NCBI GenBank assembly: GCA_030248225.1
Contig: JASANE010019292.1
Span: 1-64,000 of the forward strand
Origin: Trileptium ribeirensis
Lineage: Eukaryota > Nematoda > Enoplea > Enoplida > Thoracostomopsidae
Direction of reading: 5' to 3'
DNA: 64,000 nt
In this document: positions 14,601 through 29,600 of the stretch, piece by piece
Layout: each line of letters opens with the position of its first letter
Position numbering within the stretch: the first letter of the stretch is position 1
Translations under genes and position numbers: made by a program
Notes under the pieces: generated by a model
Seen by the model: only the letters and a program-made list of their open reading frames with translations
Databases searched by the model: none
What the model was told of the DNA's origin: nothing

Positions 14601-17600
14601 AGTTTTTGCTAAAATGTTCTCCCAATTTTTGCCAATTTGTACCCCTGACGGAAGGAAAAATGTGGCTTAAAGGCTTAAACCTTTAGGGGGTATTGCATTA
14701 GTCTGTTGATGGCCAGCTTTGCAATGCATTCAACTAGTATTAAAAGAAATTTGTCAGCGCAGTGCAAATAATACGCCGCAATTTGCTATAAAGTACAAAA
14801 CTGTCATCAATTACAGTCCAAACGGGTGAATTGGCATATCCGGCCCTCAAGCTAAAACAGTAGTGTGGACAATGCTCTTTTCTATGTTTCACAATAATAT
14901 CTTATGTAAAGGGCTAATGGTAAACTCGACGGAATCGATTACGATGGGCCCTAAATGAATATTGCCAGACAAATCCAAGATGTTTTCTGTGTGCCGTATT
15001 AATGTGGCTGCAGTACTGATCATATAAGGTTCGGCACGTAGTTGACTTGAGTGCAGTTATGATTAACGAATGAGCCTATGTGATTGCGAAAAACCTGCAT
15101 ACTATCAGTTGCTTCCTGTTTTACAATAATATTTTCGATGTTTCACTTCAAATGGACATACTACAATTATTTTAAAATATGAGATCTACCCAAAATTATT
15201 CCCAACTACCATTATTGCACTTTAATGCATCAAATTCAGCAAATACAGCATTTTGGTGTTAAACCAACACACGTGACATATAGAAAAGAATAACAGTTCA
15301 TAATACAATTTTGAACAAAATATGTAGTTCCCTAGTTGTGCTATATATTGCTTTTGGCTATGTTAAAGGCAAATGCGTGATTCTGACGGTCTAAACATTG
15401 TTTTCCTATTATTGTTTTTTGAAACATGTCTTGGCTGCTAGCGAACAAATGGTGATTTCATTGTATTTTTATTAGGTTACGATCATATTTTTTCTGCCTT
15501 TTTGTTTTGTCCAAAATTCACATAGGTTGGGAGTTTGCTGAATTAAGCATTCTCTGCCTTTTTTTACAAAGCAGCATGCGTATTTGGGGCGTAAGATTTT
15601 AAAACAGGAGACTTCTGTGTCCCACAAATTTTAAATAGCTACTTTACTACATATGATTACAAGCACACGTTTCATGAGTCAGTTAAAATCTTTTTAAGTT
15701 TCAGGGTTTACGCGAAAATCGAAAATATATATCTACAATTCGAATCCTTTATAGCTCTATACTCGGCAGAAAATGACAGCTTTTCATGCACGAACAACCT
15801 ATGCTTCGAGCAAATTAACATCATTTTATCCCTACAGTCAACGGCCTGCTCGCAGGCTGTTCTGGGATAGTCATATAAAAAAATATTTTTAATTGGAGTA
15901 TATGTGAACAGAAAAGTGTACTATATAATCTATAGAATTTTTGATATTTGATTGCTAAAACTTCAAAAAAGTGTAGTGGAAAATCTAGCTTTAAGTGTTT
16001 TGAAAAATTTCATTTTTTGTGCAATATTTCAAATAATATGGGTTTGCCTGGCTAAATATGTTTGGTTGTGCAAATTATTTAGAAATTTAAAGAATTATTT
16101 AAAAGGATGCGCTATTTTACTTCACGTAGACTATGTATTAATAGTTCAAGAAAAGCTGATGAATATGTAGAATTTTTGCATTTTTTTATTTTTTTCAGGT
16201 GAAAGATACGCGAGCACCGGCAGATTGGTTCCGAAACGGTAAAAAGATTCAAAGTATTTCGATGGGTAAATACGAAACCAAAGCTAAAGGCGGTGTACAC
16301 ACGTTGCTTATTCGAAAGCTAGCATTAGACGACGAAGACGTGTACGAAATTGAAACCGGTGGTCTTGCTGGAAAATGCAAACTTACGGTGCTGGAAGGTA
16401 AAGACACAATTTACAAATATTGAAAATTTTTAACGGAAACTCTTTTCAAAATTTAAGGTGCTTTACACACTTGCGTTTTGTTATTTGTGGTAAACATTCA
16501 CGTCGGCTATGAAGCCAAGCTGTATATAATATGGTTGGTTATTTGACTGTTAGTTTGTACATTTAATGGACTGCCTATAACTATGCTGTTAGCTTAAATT
16601 AAATATTAAAACATGCAAAAATTGTTTTCGTAAACTGTATCATTTAATAATGAGACTTGTGTAGCATCGAAACTTACCATCTTTCAACATAGCGACGTGA
16701 TATTTGTATGTAGTTTATCACAAAATTCGCATTTTCGTAAAAATACTAATCTACTATATTTTTATATGTACAATTTATATTGTAATGTAGTATTCAAAGT
16801 TTGAGTTTGTGCCTGGTCCCCAATAGTTTGAGCTAATTGAGTCACAATTAATGTTGTACTAAACATGTTTCCTTTGGCCAAGTTTTGTGCTAATTTTAGC
16901 GGACTGAGCTCATTTTGATAGGCAAACTTACTATTAAAATTGCTATGCTTATTATAAATATATCCTGCATGCAATTATTTACAAAATAGTTCATGCAGTG
17001 TTACGCAAATTGTTGTGCGCTACGTTTACACTGCGACGATAAGTTGTTATACACTAATAAATAATTTTTCAGCTGAGAAGAAGCCGTGGATTAATTGGAA
17101 ACAAAAGAAGATTGACGGCGAAGTCCACAAACCATTAATTTTGAAGATCCCTTACTCAGGTAAAAGCTATATATATGGATTTCTTAGATTATCTGGATGT
17201 AATACTTAAGGGTACTTATACCGGAAGTTGCTTGGTGTAGCTATTCACTGAAGGTCAATAGTTCAGCATTAGTAATTTCAACTGACAATCGAACGAAACA
17301 CATAATGTTCAGAATGTTATCCCGAGAATGGGCATAATTTGAACGTTATTTCTTATTTATGCTGCTTTGTGTTTATTAATCATTGAAAAGTTTTATTTAA
17401 TAGCAGAAATTCAACCATAAAATTACTGTTTTAGTAAAAGGCGTCAAGAAAGGTGATCCGACTGTAAAATTACGCAAGAACGGTAAAGATGTGACTGGAC
17501 TAGATGATGATGTCGAAATCGTTGTTACCGAAGATGCAGTGCAAATTAAATTTAAAAATCCAAAGAAAGACGACACCGCAAAATGGGAACTTGACTTGAC

Positions 17601-20600
17601 CAATACCGGCGGAACAACGACAGCGCCGTTTGATCTTGAGATTAAAGGTTTGTGAAACAGTTGTAGATGAATTGAAATTGATATATTTCATTATTTTATA
17701 GGTGCGCTTACATTCCGCCAATATCCTCTGGGATTTTCAGCATTTTTCTTATTCGACATTGTTCTTACTGCAGTGCTACCACTTGGCTTACAGATGCGTT
17801 GTTTGTATTTCTATTCGAGAATTGTATGATAAAAGAAGTTTCCGCCTGTTGAATTGCGTGTATAAATAATTCATTATATCGAATCATTTTCTTGCAAAAT
17901 TTACGTTGTGTTGGGTGCAACAGATTTTTATGCCACCAATTGAAATAAGAAATAACATATACATATGATCGAAATAAATACGGAAATAAATAATGAAGTT
18001 ATTCATTTAGATTTTGTTATGTAATACTATGAATGTAGGCTAGAATCTTAACAGATTTGGTGAAAAATATTAACGTATTTGTTGTTGCACATTGCTCAAA
18101 CTAACAGACTTGTGCTTGTGCCACTATTCTAAAGGTAGCAATTTTACGTTTTCAGTATAGGATGGATGATGGAGTGGTCTATCACACGGGTTTACTACTA
18201 AGAGCTGATGATGTCCCTATATACTGGAAACTATGGCATTGTTTAGACTATTTACTTGTTATAATGCGCCGTTTAATTTCTGCGCTACCCTAATACGAAC
18301 AGGACTAACATAACCTAGCAATTTTGCTATATAGAAATGATTCAATGCTGATTTCAGTGTTGGAGCCCATACAGAATTTCAGGGGCCTAATGAATATATG
18401 TATGCTTAAATCTAAACTTTTTGCAGTTGCGAAATAGTGTAGTATAAAATTATTTGATCGTTAACTTTTTAATGTTAAAAATTTTTTATGTTCGTGTATT
18501 CATTTTTACGTCAGTTACCGTTGACGAATTCTAGATAGTTTGCTCCAGGTGATAGAAGTAGAGGTTTTGTTTTAAGAACTTGGCTGTATTTGTTTTCGTC
18601 TGTCGTATAAAAATGATGTTCCGTTATAAGCTATTCCAATTTGTTAGCTTTAACAAACTGTATATTTTAAGGTGAAGTCGAGCCATGTATTATTAATTTT
18701 GTGTTCATTTGTCGAAAAATAATAACTCATCGAAACTGTGAACTTTAGGGATCGAAGCATAATACATTCCATGCTGTTGTCGATATATTAAGGCATGGCC
18801 TTAGTCTTAGCTTAAGCTAATGTTCCTATACGAGCAATGTGGTAAGCCTAATCCTAACTAGGGGGGCTGCCGCCCCGAACCCCCCGCTCTAATCTGTACG
18901 TTTTTCTAATGTATAACGTCCGGCCCCTAAAGTTAGCATGGGCCGAAACTGTTATCACACGCTAAAAGTGTCACTGGCTTGTTTTATAAATATACGGCTA
19001 CAGCGTAAATGTTTTTCACAGACCGTCCTGGTCCACCAGAAGGGCCGCTGGAAGTGACCGATATTTTTGCGGACTCCTGTAAACTAAAGTGGAACCCGCC
19101 GAAGGACGATGGTGGAGCGCCAGTACAAAGCTACATTATTGAAGTTCAGGAGGGTCGAACTGGGGAATGGAAAAAGATTGGCGAATCGAAAGGATGTACA
19201 TTTTCGGTATGATCATTACCACTTACCGCGTTTCAAGTAACACCTAATGAGAACTACGACATGTTTGCATACCATAATTCTAAATATAATGAATTAAATT
19301 TTATGTTTTTGAACAACATCTTTATCCGCGCATAAATATTTAGTCTACTCCAAAAATTCTTGTCCAGTTGAGCCGTACTATAATCAACCATACACTCCAA
19401 ACCCGATATTGACCTAAAAAGATAACTCAAAGTTCAATTGGCTTTACTGAATATTTATTTATGGATCACATCAATATGCCATTTAATAGCGCACTTCCGT
19501 ATATATGTGCCCTACATAAGCGCATTTAATTAAAACAATTGAGTATACTAGGAGAGAATGATTGCTAAGTGTTAGTTTATCTTCTATGTATATTCTTGGG
19601 TAAAAAATTTATTGAATTAAATATAGATATATCAGTAATCCAACTATTTACATTATGCATTTAGTACGACCTTATTTATATATGATCTGAATGATTCTTT
19701 ATCGACAAATTGCATATCCACATTCCTTGTGCAAAGTACAAATATTTTTTAAGTATTTTAGTATAAACAAGAGGTAACGCAATGTTTCAATCAAAACATT
19801 TTGAGTCATCTAAAACAAAGTACATTCTTCTGTATTTGTGGGGTGAATTAGTCACAAAGGTTGGAATGAATAGGTTTTAAAAGATCAATTCATTTACATG
19901 TAACTTTGCCATAGTAATAGGACACGTCCCACAGTGCGGGCCACAATTTTATATTGAGTTGCGATTTAGGTCCTTTTATCTGTACCTTTAATCTGTACGC
20001 TTTGTTTATTGCAGCCTAAAAATCTTAAAGAGCACGGCGAATACAAATTTCGAGTGAAAGCGATAAATCAAATTGGTTTGTCCGATCCACTCAATGCAGA
20101 GCCGATCCTAGCTAAAAACCCTTGGGGTAAGAAAAAATAAACCGTTTTCTTATTGTTATTATAGTCTTGTTCTAAATGTTGTTAAGGCACCGACTTTACA
20201 GCGTGATTTATATTTAATTAAGTAATAGGCTACTGTTTTAGTTCATAATTTTGTTTGTATGTATTTTGTATTGTGCTCAACTTTTTTATGCAACAGTAAG
20301 CCGGATCTCGATAGAACGGCAAACACTAATCTGCCGTTTAAACGTGCGCTGTGCACTACGTTCCGCTAGGGCCTGCTTCATATAATTCCCGTAATTTGAA
20401 ATTGTGCGACTGCGATTGTGTGCATTTAGGTACTAAATGGTTAATGGAAGTGGTCTATTTACAATGTCAATTTGCACGCTCCGCAAACTAGCGTATAATT
20501 TCTAACATTATGGGTTTTGTCTCAATTAATACTGTTTTAAGGCCAATATTACTGTAGATTAAATTATAACGTTCCCAAGCGTAAACCGCGTCATAAATCA

Positions 20601-23600
20601 GCGCCGAGATTTACGGTTGAGGAGTAAACTAATTCGAAACTTTAAAAAATATAAGGGCTGAGAGCATAGTTTAAATTAAATTATTGAAATGTTAACATTC
20701 TCTACGATTAATAAAAATATCGGAAAGCATATTGGCGTTCAAAGCATCAAATTTGAAAAAAATATTTTATAAGTTCACAGCTTTTTTAGAGTTTTTTCAG
20801 TCTCACTATTTTGAACGGGTCAGTTTACAGCTTCTGATAGCTGTAAACGAAATTCCGGCAACCCATATATGCAGTAATTTACAGTTCGATTTGAGAGAAA
20901 ATCGTAGATGGTATAGCTACGTCATCACGCGTTTACTCAGACATTATTTACATGTACTGTTTTAGTTAATCTTACATATCTTTTTATGTACCAATTGATC
21001 ATGTCTGCTGATTTAAGCAGCTTTAAAGTAAATGAGAATATAATGCAGGCACTTCTTACTATTCTTGTTGTTCTGTTATAAGGAAACCTTATTATTGATT
21101 CATAACTAATACAACAATAATTTGCTGTTCCAGATCCACCAGGGAAGCCTCGAGATCTCACTGCTGCCGACATCGACCGCGACCATGTAACAATGACGTG
21201 GAAACCACCAGAGTCCGACGGAAATGCACCAATCGAGAAATATATTGTTGAACGCAGACAAAAGAAAGACAAAGATTGGTTCACAATTGCTGAAGTCCCA
21301 GCAGACAAAGCGCTTGAGTGCCGCGATGAAAAGGTCGTTGAAGGCGAAGAGTATTATTATCGCGTCCGTGCTGTTAATCGGGCTGGTCCAGGCGATCCGT
21401 GCGACAAATCGGCACCTATTATTGTAAAAGCCAAACCAGGTTAGTTTCAACATATATTTTAGTTTTCCTATAAATGTGCTCAAATGTGTGCTTATGAGAA
21501 CGTCAAATAGACCTTCGCTTAGGCTATTGTCTTTCTGTTGTTTACAAAGGCTTTGGAAATTTGAGTGAGTATGATGGAATTTCTTTGCTTCACGTTTTAA
21601 CTTATCGTCATTGAAACGGTACTATTACTACGGAGTTTATAATGTGATTGATTTAATATGACTTCTGCGCAAATAAATTTTCAGTTCAGGTGTCGGCTGG
21701 CTATTTGGAAGATGTACGAAACGATGACAAAAAGTAAGGAAGCTGTTAAATACGAAATTGTAACAAATGTCTCAGACGATATGTTCCACTAAAATTGTGT
21801 TATCTATTGACATAGAGTTCTACAATATCGGTCTTTAATGATTATGAATCTTAACTTGGCAGTGTCATGGGCGAGAATCCCAATGTTTAAGTCATTAATT
21901 TTGGGTATAAGTGCGAGGCTTACACTGTGTACCTGAACACTTTTCTCTCACTTTGCAGTTCCTGCAAAACAAATATCGGGGTTACATGTGTCTGTTGATA
22001 TAAAAACCAATTTCACAAGAAACAGCAATCTGAGACATAGAGTTGAACACTGGTCTCATGGCTGATCAGGATGTAACTACTGCTGAGCCAAGTTTTCATG
22101 CGAGTCTGCTTTGAACTTAGGTTTACTTTTTTGTTTATACATTTCACTACTAAATTTAGGTACGCGACTGGCACAACATTTAATATATATTATTGTTTAT
22201 CACTACGTAGTAATTTATAGCTGCTATGCCCGTTCCATAACTTTGTACTTTAAGCTGTACTGCTTGTTTATGAGTGCTGTGTACTTTAACGTTCCTTGGA
22301 TGAGGCTTTTCTCATTTTAGGAAAAAAATCCAATCTGTTGTTTTCTGTTATAAAGGCTAAAATCTGCTGTTTGACGACAGTACTGAGTAAAATTATTCTG
22401 CCGCAAGACAGATTATCCTGCTACGGGGTTACAACGCTAATACAGAACGGCTATATCTCAACAAAGGGCTGCTTTTTAACGTACTGACAAGTAAAACGTG
22501 CCTCGTTTCAGAAACAGTGACTACATAATGTCCCAACTTTAAACCAAATGTATTACGGATGTTGGTGTTATCGTCTATAACATAACAGGAAACCCGATTT
22601 AACTAAAATTTTGACAGTGCAAAACATCGGACATATCTGGTTTAGAGACATATCAATATCACTAGAAGAAACACATTCACTAGATAACAAACGGAAGAAA
22701 CAAACAATTTTAGTAGCAAATGGTCGCGGACTGTTGGCGCTTTACACAACACGTGGCAGTTTGACGATATTTGATTCAAATTTTTACAGTGAATATAACA
22801 ATAGGCTTCGAGATAATGATACTAATATTTTTTGCCTTAACAGTATCTAAGCCTAGGAATAAAATGTAGAAAACACCTATTTAGGGCCACAATTGTAGTA
22901 AATTTCATTTTAAATTTGATTAACATGGTAATTTATGATCGTTGATGTGATTTATGGAGGTATACCTTAGATCGCGGATGTATGCTGGAACTTTTTCAGC
23001 TTCCAAAATTTTACTAAAAGATTCGCAAAATAATACATTCCTCAGGCAAAGTCAATGTTTTATTGTTGCTGTGGTAACTATATCTTCGGAACAAATAAAC
23101 CAACTTGGCTCAAGATTTAACAATGAATCTTTGCATAAATTAAACACGCATTGGGCAGTCGTGGCTTTCAAAAGAATTATTTTTTGTGCCTGGTTGTACA
23201 CCGATAGATAAATCGGAGGCTCCTAAACCCAACATGTACCTCAGTAGCATGTAGCAGATAGATCTCTCAGAAATTCGATTTGTTCGTTGTCCTGTACCAT
23301 CAAACAAGCAAATGTGTATGTTACTTTTTGAGGAATATGTTTATGTATTCTAGCAATAACCACATCGAAATATGCTACACATGTTAATACTAAAACCTAA
23401 AATAACAGTTGCTAAGCAAAACTGAAGTTTTTAAAGAGAAACAATCAATAACGCCTTGTAGTCACTAAAATTACGGCTTTAAATCTTAGATCCAGCTGCG
23501 TATTTTAGTAAACCCGAAATCGTTACCCGGATCTTATCTTGATGTTGGTGATATAAATTAAGTTGCAGCAGTTTGGAGAAGTGAACAAAACTTAATAAAT

Positions 23601-26600
23601 TTGATCTAAAATTGTCAGTATAGTACAAAACTAAGCGTACTAAGATTGCTCTGTTTCGTAAATGGCTTTCCCGGAGATGAATTTCCCCGTTACGGTTGTG
23701 TATTACATTAACAAGATTTCGGAAATATACTTTTTATCGAATATATACTTAGTGTATAATAAAATTTTACCGCAATATAATGTATGTATTTGCATTATCT
23801 ACAATATACTTTTTAGCTCTTCCATTTTTCGATGCCGGCGCCCTCCACGATATCAAAATTCGAGTCGGTGAGACGGTTAAATTCGATTTACCAATCGGAG
23901 GAGAGCCACCACCGGAAGTCACCTGGTACTGCGGTAGGTTTCGCCACAAAATTGAACATTTGTTTTTACATGATTGACAACAAGCTTTTCAAACGTAGAA
24001 CTTAGGCTGTTTTGTGGTCCCAGTTAGTAGTTTGAATGCTTGACGTTCATTTTCCTGAATGTATTAATAAATTTTGGGTCTTACCTTTTAACCACCCACG
24101 CCGAAATTGCTCTATTTTGAAAATACACCAATAATTTTGGTATCATGCGACTCGGCTCAACGAGCTGGTTCAGAATATATTCATTTTATCCAGATTTAAA
24201 ACGAAACATTTTTCGAATTTTTTTGGGTTCCCAATTGTCTTCCCTCAGTACCCAAAAATTTCGAACAACATTGTCAAAAGTTGATAAATATATAATTTTA
24301 TAAATCTTTCGAACCGCATTGTCGACTTGAATCGAATGATAGTAAAATCAGCTCAATGATTTATGCTTAGGCTTGACCTTAGGCTTTGGATTTCACATAA
24401 ATACCAATGACTTTTTAACTCGTACCTGACCCAGCTGATTTAACTATCATTTGACTCAGCTCGTCTATGCGGTTCGAATTTATAAAATGATAGATTTATC
24501 GAAGAAAAAAATTTCGAAATTTCCGGATACCGAGGGTAATTATACCATTGGACCATTGGAAACCCGAAAAATTGAAAACATGTTTTTAACCTGGCTAAAA
24601 TGGGTGTATTCTGAACTACGTTCTAACTGCGTCCAATGGCCCTAAAATTATCGATGTACGTTCAAAATAGATCAATTTCGGTCTGGGGCCTAAATAAAAA
24701 GAATCTCTATTTCTTTAGAAAAAATACATTATCAGTAATGATTTTCTTTCTGACCGTGCGAACCTTACACTTTGACTTCCAGTTCTAAAAATATTTAGCC
24801 GCGTTATGGTATACATCACCGCTATCTAAGTCCAAACCAACGTATTTATAGGGTATGGTGGACGTATATATACTCATAACGCTTGTAACGAAATTCCTAT
24901 GTACTCTTGATGCAAACGTAAACTACAGATGACCTACAATGTCGACAGAGGTGCGATTTTAGCTCACGCCCGGCCGTATGATTTTACGCTCGTTTGCTCT
25001 CTGAGCTCACACAGCCAAAATTGTCCACAATCGCAAACTAAAATTGCAGTCGTGAAACTTAGCATGGTTTGAAATATTCCTACGCATAAGTGTGCCTTAT
25101 TGCATGCATACTGAATCACAGTACAATCGCCGCAAGTCAATAAACTTATGTTAAAAATATTAATCAACGCTTTAGCTAAATATGAAGAAAAAAATTTGGA
25201 CCACCACATGGCGATAGACACACTTGTTACGCCTTATGTATAAGCTAATGCAGCAAATCCACACCTAAAATTTAATACTTAGTTTTTGCCATACTCGCGC
25301 TTTTTCCATATTTTTAGTAAGATTATTGTTGAATAAAACTATGTTTAGATTATTTTAATTGCATTTTTAATAAGCATTATAAAACTTTCATAGTTCATGT
25401 GTTAATGCCTATGAATAGTTGAAAACGGTTGTTAAGATTTTGTATGTATGCGTTTTTGTCGGAAGCTTTAACAGGGAGAAAAAAATTGTGCGGTTTGTAG
25501 TATAGCTTAGAAAGTTCAATTATTGCATTCGACACTCATCTTTCGAAACGCAAATCTCTTTGCTTATACATTTTCTATGACCTAAAATTTAATACTTCAA
25601 TACAAAGGAGCTATCATATAATCTATTTTATAAACTTCGACGTAGATATTTACGAAGGTCAGTTAATAAAATTATTTTGTTTTTGGCAGTTTAAATAATA
25701 TTCGTATATACATTCATATTTATGTTCAGCCGATAAACCCTTCAAACATGCTGGTCGTGTGAAAGTCCAAACCGAAAAAACGAGAGCACAGCTGAAAATT
25801 GAAAACGCAGTGCGTGGCGATACCGGTCCGTACCGGGTTCATCTGAAAAATGAAACAGGCGAATGTGAAGGATCCGCTAATGTCCTTGTAGTCGGTTAGT
25901 CAAATTAGTGTACTTTGTCTTCTGCGCTAGAGTATCTAGTACAGTGACATAAACAAATAAACTGGCAACACCCCCTCAAAACAAACTGGGGACCTGGAGG
26001 GCGGCTGGGGTCTAGAGTACGCTCCACGGAAGTGCCATAAGCTGTAAAGAATTAAAGATATCTGGAAAATTAACCGTAACGGATTTGCCATGTCAGATAT
26101 CGTATTTCTAACTACAATTTTTTGGGAAAAATTGTGCGTATACGTATGGACAGAATAATATCCATTGGAATATAGGTTTCTTGGCGGGCAATGTCGACAC
26201 AGATACGACCAGCGACGCTTGTTTGGGGGAGTCATAAGCACACTACGGTGAGCCAAGCATCACCCTTTATGAAAATAAAATGATTGCTTCCAAGTAAACG
26301 AAATGATCATGTTTGCCAGCTTTTTATATTGTGGAAAATGTTAATGAAGCCTAGTGGTTGATTACAGTTTGGCGTATGCTAGCGATTTCCAGCTAACAAA
26401 TGTAAATATGTCGAATTCTTTGTTAAAACCCTTGATCGCTCATGTCGAATTCCTACTCATCCAGAAATCATTCTCAATGATTTTGTACAGCCATAAGTGT
26501 CATATAACATTCAACGAATATTTTTGCTTATTATGGGCCAAAAAGAAAGCCCAAATTACGATTTCAAACGTTGAAAGTATTGGGTGGTTATGGTTCACAT

Positions 26601-29600
26601 TTGTGGTAGAATATATCTCTCTGATATATACGCTTATATATAATTGTTTCTCTCGTCATTTCGACCTATCCTCTAGGTATGAAGATACAGCCTACCACTT
26701 CATTGTTTTTGAGTTTGGTATTAGAATAACTGAAACCTTCCGTGGTTTTCAATTATAAGTTCAGAGACCGTAAGGTATTGCCTGTTCCAAAAACGACAAT
26801 ATAGCTGGTACACTGGAATATATGAGAAACCGGTTAGGTGCCATACAGTCAAGAACATATATTTAAGGATTCGTTGCCTAACACAGAAATAGACTTATTA
26901 ACGGTTTCGCCCCAAACCTGCTAGCAATAAGTAAGACGACGTTTAAATATTATTGTTAGTATAACCTTATAATCTGCCATGATATGGTAGCCGTTTGTCC
27001 TAGCGATAAGAACGAGAATACGAACAAACAGACAATTCTTTGTCGAAATATATAGATATATTTTTAAAATTTACTTTACGCAACTCTGGTTCTTCGCTCA
27101 TCATTCTTTCCCAGAAAAATAGTATCAACGCAGACGCATTTTAATAAGTAGTCATTTAAACGCAATAGTTCAGTTTTTGACCATTTTATTAACTTGTGAA
27201 AACCTTTTTCTTAAGTTTGGAAAAAATTTAGCCTAATAGGGACTGGAAAATTTAAGCAAAAACAAGATCATTTCGCTAAAAAACTTGAGCAGCCTAGCAA
27301 TTACAAATTATGACAACATTTTCTGCAATGTCGAAAATTCTTCGGTTGAATTCCGTAGAGTCACAGCATGCCTCTGCTAACATGATTAATGTCATATGTT
27401 TTATTATTCATATGAAGCTAAACATACGCTATGAAATATTGTGAGGCTAGTGTATCGCGAGAAAATAGCTCACAAGCCAAACTCAAAATTTGTGATACTA
27501 AAATTTGTAACTTAACTATTTAATTCGTTTCAGGAAGGCCAGATCCGCCGCAAGGACCCTTGGAAATATCCGATCCATTCACACATGGATGTACTTTGAG
27601 TTGGAAGCCTCCGGCTGACGATGGCGGAGAACCATTGGAAGGTAAGCATAACCTATTTCACCGATCTGTATATATGCCCTAACTCCTTACAAACCTCAGT
27701 TTTGTAAGTGAAAATCGTTCTTAATGGACAAATCCGAAAATATATATATATATAGTTACATATAGATATAGTTTAAACACATAACCCCTGCCATGATTGC
27801 AACGGCATACAGTCGAAGCGTTTACATACCCTGTGCTGCGCCATAATTTTTTCAAATCAGTACCAGGGTTGGCGTTGTAAACTGCGTTTGTGCAATTCAG
27901 CTAGTATCTATAAAGCACAATATTAATAGATGTATTATGAGTAAGCTTTTGTTACATGTTTGCTCATCCTACATAACTGTGATCTTTTGAGTACCTTTTG
28001 ACCAGCAGCAGCAAAAGATATCACACACAAATACAACTACACACCAGTGATGGTAATCATAATTTAAGGATTACTCTTATAAGATAAGTCATTGCCTTTG
28101 GTATAATCTGCGCAACTCCGAGCTATCAGATTCAGAAATTGGCTTTATCACGAAAACTGCTCTAAAGTATTCGTATACCATTAGTTTAAAATCGATGAGG
28201 CTTTTTCAAACGCGTATGTTTTGTGTTGATCTAATGAGAAACTATTAATTTTTGTTATGTTTATTATTAACGTCCTTTCGAGCATTTAATGGGTTTTTAT
28301 AATTATTTCAGGGTATATAATCGAAGCTCAGGATGCGAACGAACTGGGAAAATTCATCGAAATTGGAACGGTCGGTCCGAACGAGACATCGTTTAAGGCC
28401 GATGGTCTCAAAAATAAAGGCGAATATAAGTTCAAGTAAGTCATCATCCAGCAATTAAGCCTAAAATACTAAGTTTCCGCTGATTAGTTGCTAATGATGT
28501 TTTTATTAATTATTTGAGTAGGTAAAATCTAGACTTAAGAAGGACGACAAGAAAAACAACCAACTTTTACTTCTGTTAATCTGTTAGCCCTGAAATTGTA
28601 CGTTTTCACAAATTAGCTTCAGTTAATACTTTTTGTTAGTCACTTGGTTAAATAAAGCCCACACTTCGACAATGATAACACAAATTAATACCATCTTTCG
28701 CTTTTTGCAGCAATCTTTTATGAACGAACATACGTCGTTACTGTTAGTCATGCTACCTGACTGCAAATATTAAACCAATGTCTGATTTTGAAAATTTTAT
28801 TTATTTTGTTCTTAGGGTGGTGCCAAGGTATTTCATAACCTCATCACACATGCTCATAGGGGTGTAGTGGGCTGCTAACTGAGGTTCGAACCCCCACCCC
28901 CATCTTTGAGGGCACGGGCTACTTCTAACAAGTCATCCAACCCACTCCGCCTAGAGGCGCCAAACCCATCCTCTCCTACCACCCTCCCCACGCTACCCCC
29001 GCAGGCTGGCCTCCTGGTCTCACGGACCTTGTGCATGTATGAACCTCATATTCTGCGCGCTCTGATAAATTGTATACATAGGTATTTCATTGTTTACAGG
29101 GTCCGTGCTAAGAATGCTGAAGGCGTTTCGGATTCGTTGCAAACCGAAAAGCCCGTTCTAATCAAAGATCCTTGGGGTAAGTGAGAGAGATACCTATATT
29201 TTAACGTTTAAAATATAACTTTGAAGTAATACAAAATCGAATAAATACCAGGTTAATACTAAAAATATGAAAAAGTTGATTTTTTTAATTATCAAGATCT
29301 CATCCTTGTTTATACGGCTTCTAGAAAACCTGATTTTTTAAAATGGCTTTTTGATTATTGCCTACTAAGTATTGCCCCTCCATATCAAATTTATTATTTT
29401 CTCGATTTAAAGAGAGATGTGCTCCAAATTTAGGTGTATTGAAATGCGGAAAATATATAAAAATACATTTTTGCGGTGTATTTATTATGTGTGACTCAGC
29501 ATAAATTTTCCTTTCATAAACTTCAGAATTTTACTGTCTTAACAATTTAAAATTTAGCTAAATCCAAAACAAATATTAGTATAACATATAAATACTGCTG

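Noticed and set aside
20937..21483. Two minus-strand open frames of 123 and 125 codons
   Set aside because: Both are shadows of exon 13, which is clearly an Fn3 domain on the plus strand.
26354..26758. 134-codon open frame in the intron after Ig6
   Set aside because: Composition rich in F, I, L, Y and S as expected of AT-rich non-coding DNA; no domain, no conserved motif.
28883..28893. tRNA gene suggested by GGTTCGAACCC
   Set aside because: No cloverleaf: the nearest box-A-like word is only about 12 bases upstream and there is no acceptor stem. Treated as part of a dispersed repeat.
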